From Chara braunii (Eukaryota; Streptophyta; Charophyceae; Charales; Characeae), in the NCBI GenBank assembly GCA_003427395.1, contig BFEA01000238.1, positions 1 to 20,375 of the forward strand: a DNA stretch of 20,375 bases, in the 5' to 3' direction. Numbering within the stretch: position 1 is the stretch's first letter; each line of letters opens with the position of its first letter. Below, in pieces: positions 1 to 7,315 of this stretch. The position numbers and the translations under genes were made by a program. The notes below the pieces were generated by a model. The model did no database searches. It saw only the letters and a list, made by a program, of their open reading frames with translations, and was not told the origin of the DNA.

Positions 1-146
1 CATTTATTTGGTGGTCTCCTTACCACTCGGATAACCGTGGTAATTCTAGAGCTAATACGTGCAGCATATCCCGACTTCTGGAAGGGATGTATTTATTGGA
101 TAAAAGGCCGATCCGGGCTTGCCCGTTGTTGCGGCGAATCATGGTG
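1..146 (+). rRNA. Nuclear 18S rRNA fragment (5' domain), truncated
   Basis: This stretch matches the 5' domain of eukaryotic cytoplasmic small-subunit rRNA. Visible universal segments are CTCGGATAACCGTGGTAATT, CTAGAGCTAATACGTGC, CCCGACTTCTGGAAGGGATG and TTTATTGGATAAAAGGCC. The wording, including GCTAATACGTGC and a GC-rich GGGCTTGCCCG helix, is plant-like. Similarity stops near position 146, just after GCGGCGAATCATGG, where a continuing gene would be expected to read on. The sequence beyond is retrotransposon-like, so this is a captured or rearranged piece rather than a working rDNA unit, unless the window simply starts inside an rDNA junction. A few positions, such as GTATTTATTGG, differ from the usual plant form, which fits decay. 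Confidence 0.85.
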
Positions 147-173
147 AAGGGGTCTTAGAAAAAGGATCATATC

Positions 174-861
174 CTAGTGGATGGAGAAGATACAAAGGAG
201 GATGAAAGGTTGCGAACTGAAGATGAAAGGCAGACAAGGCAACAAGCCTTGGAATAAGATCCGGAGAAAGGAAAGAATGAGGTTAAAGAGGAAGAACCTC
301 AGCGAAGGAAGAAGTTCAACGTGTACAATCCCTATTGAGAAAAAGATCGATTTTGAGCAATTGGTAGACCGAATCTGGAAAACCAATGTGATTTAATCAC
401 ACTCAAAGAGATGGTCGTATCGCATGATACGAAAGAAGGTCATGATAGTCAAGCTTCGGGAGATTATTCCTCCAGAGACCAATCGGGCTCCACCGGGAAC
501 TACGATGGATTGGCAATGTGTAGCCACAAGGTATCTGAAAATTCGAGTTGACCTCTATGAATTTCCTGTTATTGTCGATGACCAGGGCGGAGATTAACAT
601 CATGAGAGAGAGACAGACGACTGAGGCTGGTGTGCAGATCAATCATAATGATTACGGGTTTTCGGTTGGTGTAAGTGGTTCGACTTCGTTTTGTGGCACG
701 ACCAGTAATGTGATGATTACGAGTGGAAAGGTCAAGGTTTGGGCTTACTTTTTTATTTTGCCTAAGGTAGAGCATAAAGTATTATCGGGGTGATATTTTT
801 TATGTCGAACGGAAAGCATTGTGAACAATAAACATGATGGTACTATGTTTGTAGCCTTGTG
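174..861 (+). pseudogene. Gypsy gag C-terminal / protease region, interrupted
   Basis: From 181 the + strand reads a highly charged Lys/Arg/Glu segment, ending in a stretch containing KKIDFEQLVDRIWKTN. Another frame follows around 540-590, with RVDLYEFPVIVDDQGGD. This sits where a retropepsin Asp-x-Gly active site is expected, but here it reads D-D-Q-G and is probably inactive. A third frame (about 593-790) reads INIMRERQTTEAGVQINH and then GVSGSTSFCGTTSN, the flap side of the protease, and YFFILPKVEHKVL. The three blocks align in order with one polyprotein but need frame changes. Coding similarity runs right up to 861, where P1 begins, and continues after 1267. The assignment rests on family resemblance and position; the gag part is less certain than the protease part. 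Confidence 0.7.
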
Positions 862-1259
862 CTATGTTGCATATCGTACACGTACGGGGCCTTTCCATAC
901 GAAACGTACAGGTAATATCTGTACGGGATCTATACGGGAAGTTGTACGAAAAGATGTACGGGAACCTGTACGCAGTGTATGACTTGTCGTATTAAAAAAA
1001 AGCAAAAAAAAAAAAAAAAAAAAAGTCATAAAAATTTCAGAAAACAAACTATGTGATGCAAAAGCACAAAACAAGCAACATTTGGTTGAGCATCATCTTC
1101 AGATTCTTATTAGAATTCGAGGAAAAAAAATAAAAACAATACCGGATTCAAAAAAAAAAAAAAAAAAAACTCATACGGGACCCCTAGCGTACGAGTAGCG
1201 TACGAGTACAAAAGTACGAATCCGTACTAGTACGAGGGTGCGTACAAGTGGCAACGCCG
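862..1259 (+). mobile_element. P1: short TIR element with GTAC-palindrome arrays
   Basis: A 398-bp insertion inside the gypsy protease region. It is flanked by an 8-bp target duplication with one mismatch, GCCTTGTG (854-861) and ACCTTGTG (1260-1267). Removing the element and one copy restores the gypsy reading frame. The left end CTATGTTGCATATC and the inverted right end CGGCGTTGCCACTTG pair imperfectly, and the left end matches P2's CTAGGTAGCA at 8 of 10 positions. The left arm (875-994) and the right arm (1171-1250) each carry seven GTAC words, many as CGTAC or GTACG. The middle has none. It consists of A-rich tracts around a core (1041-1137) that aligns with P2 and P3. There is no coding capacity, so it is non-autonomous. 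An 8-bp duplication and short TIR fit hAT-type elements; the superfamily is inferred. Confidence 0.85.
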
Positions 1260-1267
1260 ACCTTGTG

Positions 1268-2047
1268 TGATCCAATTTTCGGATATTACGAGGTGGTGAG
1301 ATGTGAAAACACAGGGCCTGAAAACTCTCGGAACAAACTAAATGCGGGTCCATATACCTCTTCTAAATAAAAAAGGTTATGCAGGGAGAAAAAATCCTTT
1401 GGAGAGGAGAACGATCCCCAAGAGTTTTCTTTGGCATTGTCGGATATATCGCAGACAATCGATTTCGTATCTACATATTCTGCGATTGATCATAGTCTGG
1501 TTCAGAACTTGACTGAGGTTGTGACCAAGGAGGGAGGTATGGGGACTATGCACTTCATTTACCGCCCGGGTGATTCTCTTGAGGAGGAATCCTTGCCATT
1601 GCCTTCGGTCAGGCAATGATTTTTTTTAGGGGCCAGAAACTCAGCGTCGGCTCCAAAAGAAAGCACAAAAAAAGAGTTGAGAAGGCTCAGTCTGTGCCCG
1701 TCTTAATCACTTCGAATAAAAAGGTATATTACAGGGGAAAACATAAGTGGATTATGACGATGAGAGAAAACAGTGAGAAAGGATCGTGTCGGCTAATAGA
1801 TGAAAGGGTTAAGAAGATGATCATAGGGGAGGAAAGTTTCCTCACGAAGGAGGAAATCAGTTTTATTGTCGACGTTATGAAGGGAATTTATTTGGCTTAT
1901 GGTTTTGATGAGGATGAGCGTGGTAGGTTAGATGATGACATGATTTCAATGATCTGCATTTACACGGGTACCACATCAACCATGGAATATAAAGGGTGCA
2001 AGTTATTCGAATCGGGAAGATCACGGTAAGGTTAGATTCGGACTAAA
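1268..2047 (+). pseudogene. Gypsy pol: protease-to-RT linker
   Basis: Directly after the P1 target duplication the gypsy frame resumes for about 30 codons. Two adjacent open stretches follow: 1431-1619 and 1616-2029 (137 codons). The second reads KKRVEKAQSVPVLITSNKKV and then a conserved-looking block with MIIGEESFLTKEEISFIVDV and YGFDEDERGRLDD. This precedes the reverse transcriptase, as the N-terminal pol spacer does in Ty3/gypsy elements. It ends with an in-frame stop at 2027-2029, just before the RT block, and a frame change is needed to continue. I recognise it by order and family resemblance, not by a catalytic motif. It is the longest continuous reading frame left in the element. Confidence 0.65.
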
Positions 2048-2640
2048 GTGGCTGATTATTCTTATGGACCATATGGATCTTCTTGGTTCTATTTTATTAA
2101 GCCGAATGGTGTCCTGCGATGGGTTCAAGACTTCCAGAAGTTGAACTCAGTGACAGTTCGTGATGCGGGCGGACTTCCGAACATTGACCAACTGTCGGAA
2201 TCTTGTACAGGCAGGTCCATAATCACCGTTATTGCTTTATATTCGGGATATAATCACTGTCCCTTGTATACAACCGATCAACTTATGACGACTATGCATA
2301 CGCTGAGGGGACAGATTCATACGTGCACGGCACCTCAAGGGTGGACGAATGCTGCCGCAATTGTTCAGAGATATGGAAGTTATGCAACCGCTTTGTCCAG
2401 ACGTGACTTCACCATATATTGACGATTTAGCTATCCAAAGACTTATTGTCAAAGATGAGACGGAGGTACTACCAGGCGTTCGAAGGTTCGCCTGGAACAT
2501 ATCCTCAATGTAGAAAACGTTCTGATGGAGTTAAGCCAAAACATTGTATGAGGGAGACTGTTATTTTGGGGTATTTTTGTGATGAGAAGGATCGTCGGCC
2601 TAGCGTCAAGAAAAGTGATAAAATCTTGTAATGACCAGCC
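2048..2640 (+). pseudogene. Gypsy reverse transcriptase, frameshifted
   Basis: The 2048-2422 frame reads FYFIKPNGVLRWVQDFQKLN, the finger motif of Ty3/gypsy RT. It continues with DAGGLPNIDQLSE, then a palm-A position that reads VIALYSGYNH, where the catalytic Asp normally sits before LYSGY, and then APQGWTNA. The palm-C motif YIDDLA is present at 2415-2432 but in a different frame from the preceding block, whose own frame stops at that point. After this, 2446-2631 carries the thumb-side segment with KHCMRETVILGYFCDEK and KKSDKIL. The enzyme would copy element RNA into DNA in cytoplasmic particles. This copy cannot be translated as one protein and has lost the palm-A Asp (Ala in its place). 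Confidence 0.9.
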
Positions 2641-3400
2641 CTCGTGAAATTCATCTCCGATGTGTGGAGCTGCCTTGAAATTTGCGATTTTTTGTGTATT
2701 TTTAAATGTAAGTTCACTGCAAGGGTGAAACACTTAAGGAAATTGATTTGTAAGTATTAGATATGGGAATGGTGACCGAAGCAGCAGTCAGTTGTTAAGG
2801 TTATTAAGGCCGAATTTCGGGAAGGAGGGTTGATTTTAGGAAATTAAGAGTCCCTTGCTTCGATAATGATATGAGACCTCCTTTTGTTATCGAGATGGAT
2901 GTGGGTCCTGCAACTTTGGGAGGGGTCTTAATTCATAAGAATAGGAAAGGATGCAAACGACCTTTGATATTTGAAAGCAAGACTCTGAATTACTTAGTTG
3001 ATGCAACAACTCGACGTAGGAGGATTATCTGAATGCTCCCAGTTTCCATCACGTGCGGCAAAAGCTTGTGATGGAAGAGTCATTCATTGAAGATGACTCA
3101 TAAGGGGAGTAGACCTCAGAACAAATGATGAGTTTCACCCTATCTAATGAGATTAAACTTATATGAGAATCGTTACCTATTGAGCAATGACACAAGCAAA
3201 TTGATAAGATTTATACGTTTTCTGAAAAAATGTCATTTCTCGTGAATTATGTGATTCATCAGAACCGCCAAAGATTGATGTACGAAAAATGTGAAGGCTG
3301 TAGGATCAAGGAAGAATTCCACGAAGGAGCGTACGCTGAGGATCACTGACTGATTGGTCTGTGGTTAAGTGCAGAATTGAGAAAGGATAAAGTGGGTCTA
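2641..3400 (+). pseudogene. Gypsy RNase H region, heavily broken
   Basis: After the RT thumb, broken frames give the RT-to-RNase H connection (around 2640-2830, with KHLRKLI and EFREGGLIL). A clear RNase H start follows near 2865-2990: RPPFVIEMDVGPATLGGVLI, then RPLIFESKTLNYLVD. The Asp in EMDVG corresponds to the first acidic residue of the RNase H active site. Beyond 3000 stops are frequent and similarity is hard to follow until the integrase zinc-binding area. The domain would remove RNA from RNA:DNA hybrids during reverse transcription. This copy is non-functional. Confidence 0.8.
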
Positions 3401-4310
3401 GTTGTTCATCAGAAGAGTAAAGATTTTGTCGTTCGATATGATCATTTTTTTAAGAGATTTAACGAGGGTATTCTGAAGAGTGGTATGTGGGGTTACACGA
3501 TAACTTGATGTGATAACAACCTTGCATGATGGTTTGGAAAGCGGGTATAGATCTTCACCAGTCACATTTAAGAAGATTCGATATCTTTACTTTTGAGAAG
3601 GGATGGACAAGATGGTGGACGATTTCTATAAATCTTGCTTTCCTTGCAAGAAGTGTTCTAACTTGCAATTTGTCGAGCCTCTTAATCCGCGATGTGTAAA
3701 CGAGTCAGGAGTTGGGCACATCTTGATCTATTGGTTATGTCATCAGAAACCAATGAGTACAGATACATCTTCTATGAGAGGGGCAACCTAACCGCGTTCG
3801 TTGATGATTATGTTATTCGCGAATGGACCGAGCAGATTTTGGTGGATTGCATTGAAGAATTTTTATCTTCGATACACATTCATCAAGGAGTTTATCATGA
3901 ATGGGGGTGGTGAGTTTCGAGCTGGAGAAGTGCAAGCAATCCTAAAGAAGCTTCAAGTAAATTTTAGTTATACTACGATAGCACATCCCCACGCCACTCT
4001 GACAAATTTGTTGGCAAAATGGTTTGCGGATAAACCATTGAGGTGGCAAGTATACCTGCAAACGACGTTATTTGTCGAAAGCGATAACATTAAGTGGACA
4101 ACTGGGTAAACCCCAATCACATTATAGTTTGGGTGACATGCGACTTTTCCGATCGAAAGTTTCTTAACTATTTCGCGGAGACATAATATAAAGATAAAAC
4201 TTTCGACTAAAGAGTTGCTTGAGTTAAGGGTGAGACTAATTATGATGACTGAAGAGAGCGTTGAAGAGACCACTGCTTTCCTACAGAAAGCAGAAGGGCA
4301 TAAGTTAAGA
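3401..4310 (+). pseudogene. Gypsy integrase, catalytically dead
   Basis: The zinc-binding part reads SCFPCKKC (3630-3653), a CxxC pair, with an upstream His-containing stretch in another frame. The core starts with AHLDLLVM (about 3716-3739), holding the first catalytic Asp. NLTAFVDDYVIREWTEQ and LVDCIEEFL follow. The second catalytic block reads FIMNGGGEFRAGEVQAIL, with Asn where the family has Asp. The third block, which should carry the catalytic Glu after a HPxA motif, reads AHPHATLTNLLAKW. The expected Glu-containing hexapeptide is missing and the frame simply continues, which suggests an in-frame deletion. Two of three DDE residues are therefore lost. The frame from 3801 to 4109 is otherwise open for 102 codons. 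Further decayed similarity runs to about 4310. Confidence 0.88.
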
Positions 4311-4590
4311 TAAATAGTCTCGCACTCACAAAGAGTCGTTGGAAATTGGTGATTTCGTTCTCCTTTATGACACGTCTTTGAAAATTCAGTGGTCTCGAAA
4401 GTTTGATAGTCGATGGTTGAGACTATATCGTATTATCAAGAGAAATGAGGATGGAGCCTATGAAATTGAAGACATGGCTAGGGCTTGAGGACAAAATTGG
4501 GTATCAAGGTCGCTTTTGTGAAAAATTGCCAAAAACTTGTTTCGAAGGCAAGATGATGATTTATTTTTTTTTAGCATAACTTTGATGAGT
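4311..4590 (+). pseudogene. Gypsy integrase C-terminal module
   Basis: A single + frame reads LEIGDFVLLYDTSLKIQWSR, followed by KFDSRWLRLYRIIKR and DGAYEIED. This is the GPY/F-type C-terminal fold that ends many Ty3/gypsy integrases and helps bind DNA or chromatin. The Gly-Pro pair before Tyr is replaced by Leu-Arg. The frame stops soon after (TGA near 4486-4488). A basic/acidic tail FRRQDDD is readable in another frame around 4540. An AT-rich stretch then leads to P2. No chromodomain is seen. Confidence 0.8.
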
Positions 4591-4655
4591 GAAAAGAGTG
4601 GAGGATAGTATGATTTTTCTTCTTTATACTTTTTACATTTGTGGCAAACATTTAG

Positions 4656-5038
4656 CTAGGTAGCAAATCCGGATATCCAGTCACCCTTGATTTATCCGGA
4701 TTTACAAGCCGGATAACATTGCGCGGATAAAATCGGATTAAGTATATCCGGAGAGTCAAAATATTGTACTTTTCCAAAAACACAAAACATCTTTAAAAAA
4801 TCTGAAAAAAAACGTATGTTGTAGATTCTAACAATACCAACAACGTTTGGCTGGAGGTCATTTCAAAATTCTTATTTTATCTGGAGATAAAAAATAAAAA
4901 CAAAAAAAGAAGATAATTTATTTTTTAATTTTTTATTATCCGAATTTATCTGGAAATTCTGCATAAACCTTTTTACCTTGGATGTGCTGACCGAATAGTA
5001 CGGACAATTAATACGGTTGGACGTGCCATGCTACCTAG
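4656..5038 (+). mobile_element. P2: short TIR element with ATCCGGAT arrays
   Basis: A 383-bp element with perfect 10-bp terminal inverted repeats, CTAGGTAGCA (4656-4665) and TGCTACCTAG (5029-5038). An 8-bp target duplication with one mismatch flanks it, ACATTTAG (4648-4655) and ACAATTAG (5039-5046). The left arm carries four CCGG-centred words (two full ATCCGGAT palindromes, one GCCGGAT, one ATCCGGA) plus diverged GCGGAT and ATCGGAT. The right arm has ATCCG and ATCTGG remnants. The core at 4805-4901 aligns with those of P1 and P3: shared CAACGTTTGG, ATTCTTAT and AAAAATAAAAAC. It has no coding capacity. It lies just 3' of the gypsy coding trace, probably inside that element's tail. Its ends and duplication are the cleanest of the family. 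Confidence 0.88.
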
Positions 5039-5046
5039 ACAATTAG

Positions 5047-5560
5047 TGACTATTACTGAAAATCAGACAAAGAATGTATAACTTTAAATTTTTTAGAGTT
5101 TGATTTTCGAATCTCACTTGAAACCTATATTTTTTTTGATAAATAATAAAGTCTATGATAGTTTTTTTTTTCCTTCAAATTTTATGAATAGATTGTTGAT
5201 CTCAGTTTATGTAAATTTGCTTATCATTCTTTAATGTAATATGATAAAAATTCAAATTTTTGTGTTGGTAATTTTAATAGGATCATTATGAAACTCCTTG
5301 TGAAAATAAATATTGTCATTTATATACATTATTTATTATAAAAGGTTTTAGGAAAATGATATGTAACTTGCATTGTATGGTTTGCAGAATAACATTGTGA
5401 AGACATGCACTTTAACGATTTATCATAGCCTACAACCTTCGTAATGTGTTTAACTATCATACATTGATGAGTATTGATGTTGTGAGCTCCGTAGATGGTA
5501 GTGAGGCCCATGCTGAAACTTTGTTCCTGATTCATAGTGGGATGTTATCACTTTTACGCC
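5047..5560. other. AT-rich stretch without recognisable genes
   Basis: Mostly A/T-rich sequence with T-tracts (for example 5164-5172). Overlapping short open frames on the - strand at 5329-5641 show no recognisable motif and overlap each other in different frames. I see no LTR end, RNA gene or repeat in it. Confidence 0.5.
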
Positions 5561-5694
5561 TACATTATTATTGAAAGGGAAGTAGGTGTTGGTGTGCTTG
5601 TTGGAATCTTGTTTGTAACGGTGACAATTGTCGCTCACCAAGAGGAAAGAGTGGTCATCTTTGCCTTGTGTCGAATGGGATCGTCTTATCTCTA

Positions 5695-5710
5695 TGGTCA
5701 GATCTGACCA
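5695..5710. repeat. Perfect 16-bp palindrome
   Basis: TGGTCAGATCTGACCA is a perfect palindrome. A nearby shorter one, GACAATTGTC, lies at about 5624-5633. Neither has a recognised role. They could be protein-binding sites or chance. Confidence 0.6.
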
Positions 5711-5941
5711 ACCTAAGTCATAGGGAAGGGGTTGTTCAACCTTGCAAGTAGAAGGCTAACAAAAACATGACACTGAAATTGGAGGGAATGTGGTGAGGCA
5801 CGAGTCTAAAGCGGGGCTTGACATGGAGATGTTATCCCTTAAGTAGATTGCACCACTCCTTGACGCATGTCACAAAACATGCATGAAAAAGTCACGTGTG
5901 ATAATTTAAAGTTGGAGTGGGAAACAAAACTTGGACAATGA

Positions 5942-6454
5942 CTTTATAATAATGGTTTCTCTCATGAATGGTTAGTTCAGACTCTGTTTCAACTACCTAG
6001 GAGGTTGAATTTTGAAAGATCCGTCAGGGGGTTATTCCTAAGTTTGTGGATAAATGGATGTATCAACAAAATGAATTTTCTTTTGGAACTAACCGGGGAG
6101 GTTTCATGTACCATTCTGAGAGACCGGATGTTTTTGTTTTTAGTGATCGCCAATGGGATGATGCCGGACCATTCAAACGAAGATCCTTGCATATTTCAAA
6201 TAAACCAAAATTAGTCCGTTATACAATTCCAAGTTTTTGTGAAAGGCTTGCCAGAGGCTATATCTCGTACAATTCCAACAAATAATTTTGATGTCAGGCC
6301 CCAATTTAGATCTCAATATGTATTTGGCCTTTGGATCGAAGGTCTAACTTTGGACGATAATTTTGTTGCATATTATAAGTTACAAGGATGTTCCATAAGA
6401 GATTTACGGAACCTTATAAAACTATGTACTACAAGAGAGAGGACATGTGAATGA
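5942..6454 (+). pseudogene. Unrecognised broken coding stretch
   Basis: Three + frames each look coding-like for part of the way and hand over to one another, as in a gene with frameshifts. First comes FSHEWLVQTLFQLPRRLNFE (about 5957-6016). Then, to about 6284, comes a frame with IPKFVDKWMYQQNEFSFG and RGGFMYHSERPDVFVFSD. Last is a frame with TIPTNNFDVRPQFRSQYVFG and GLWIEGLTLDDNFVAYYKL, ending at 6454. Aromatic-rich, non-repetitive composition and the ordered hand-over argue that these are relics of one protein of at least 170 residues. I do not recognise the family. The setting suggests a transposon-borne or captured gene, but that is only inference. No upstream start or regulatory site can be assigned. 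Confidence 0.45.
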
Positions 6455-6499
6455 CGGTGACGTCGTTCAATAGGGTTCGGGAATGTTGTCGGAGCAGAA

Positions 6500-6553
6500 A
6501 CCCTTATAAGGGTATCTGTTGTTTGTTTTTTTTATGTCAGACATTGTCTGACA
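6500..6553. repeat. Two adjacent perfect inverted repeats
   Basis: ACCCTTATAAGGGT (6500-6513) is a perfect 14-bp palindrome. TGTCAGAC and GTCTGACA (6535-6542 and 6546-6553) form 8-bp arms around a 3-base loop, preceded by a T-tract. No gene end is visible to which they could belong as terminators, so the role is unknown. Confidence 0.55.
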
Positions 6554-6615
6554 ATTGTAAGAGGTTTTGACTTGAGGAGACTCACATGCTTACCTTAAGC
6601 TCACACGTGGTTAAC

Positions 6616-6796
6616 CAGGGGTGTTATTTTCGACGAATTTTGCACCGAATTGCACTTAAACTGTCATATTGTGCTGATTTTTTGCTTTTTTTCTTGTTTT
6701 TCCTTTTGTGTAATATATATGTGCTTTAGGGTAAACTTTTTGATGAAATTCGCACCGCAATTGCCAACGAAAACGACGAATATTTGGGTCCCCGTA
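6616..6796. mobile_element. Candidate hAT-like miniature element
   Basis: The left end CAGGGGTGTTATTTTCGACG and the inverted right end TACGGGGACCCAAATATTCG align as imperfect terminal repeats. The match extends inwards for about 50 bp, through GCACCGAATTGC on the left and CGCACCGCAATTGC on the right. CAGGGGTG-type ends are typical of hAT elements. The 180-bp interior is T-rich and non-coding. Subterminal CGAA/TTCG words recur, recalling the P elements, but no palindromic array is as dense. A clear 8-bp target duplication was not found (TGGTTAAC and AACCGACT flank it), so the exact ends or the identity may be wrong. Confidence 0.5.
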
Positions 6797-6839
6797 AACC
6801 GACTAACCTAGAGTTTAGAGGACTTTTTTTTTAAAAATC

Positions 6840-7315
6840 TTAAACCGGACGGTTGTGACATCCAAGAGTAATGACGATAATCGGTGGTGTGGCTGGTTAT
6901 ACGTTGTTTGTAGTAGGGATGCAGAGACGCACGATCATGGCAATGCCAAGCAACCTAAGCTAAATCTATCCTACCTAAAATTATGACGGTTGTTTATACA
7001 GGTGGTTGCGCTTAGTGCACGGCCACAATACTGTAGGGACGATAGTTTATTATGTAGGACTGTCGTCTGGGGGTTAAAACTGCGATGGCGAGTAAGAGAC
7101 CCAACAACCTACCATACTAAGAGTGGGGAATGACCGCAAGGGGCGCAAACGGTCAGCGAAGGGGCTGGGCAAGGCAGGTTGAGTCTGCTATGTGCTAAGT
7201 TGGGCTACTAGGAGTTGCACCTCTTCATATAGAATGGGTGTGGCTCCAACTCCCGCTGTCAAGGCCTGTGGTTCCCGGATCAAGTCCCGATTTGTGAGAA
7301 ACAATATATGAGAAA
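6840..7315. other. Intergenic stretch, nothing recognised
   Basis: Mixed-composition sequence with GC-rich patches and no convincing coding frame, RNA gene or repeat. It is probably old transposon-derived DNA leading into the hairpin-repeat region, but no similarity could be demonstrated by eye. Confidence 0.4.

Larger units (their letters stand above)
174..4590 (+). mobile_element. Decayed Ty3/gypsy LTR retrotransposon, internal region
   Basis: Translation in shifting + frames gives, in order, a gag-like charged end, a retropepsin-like region, reverse transcriptase, RNase H, a zinc-binding/integrase region and an integrase C-terminal module. This order (protease, RT, RNase H, integrase) defines Ty3/gypsy. 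The copy is dead: the frame changes many times, stops are frequent, the integrase has lost key residues, and element P1 sits inside the protease part. No 5' LTR or primer-binding site is visible; the left side abuts the 18S fragment. No 3' LTR could be recognised either, and P2 is inserted shortly after the last coding trace. The individual modules are listed separately. Limits are approximate because the ends are not bounded by visible LTRs. Confidence 0.9.

Noticed and set aside
1-146. Functional rDNA unit
   Set aside because: Only about 146 bases match and the sequence switches to retrotransposon-like DNA.
870-1250. GTACG clusters read as a microsatellite or CRISPR-like array
   Set aside because: Spacing is irregular, there are no unique spacers of constant length, and the words are confined to two arms of a bounded insertion with target duplications.
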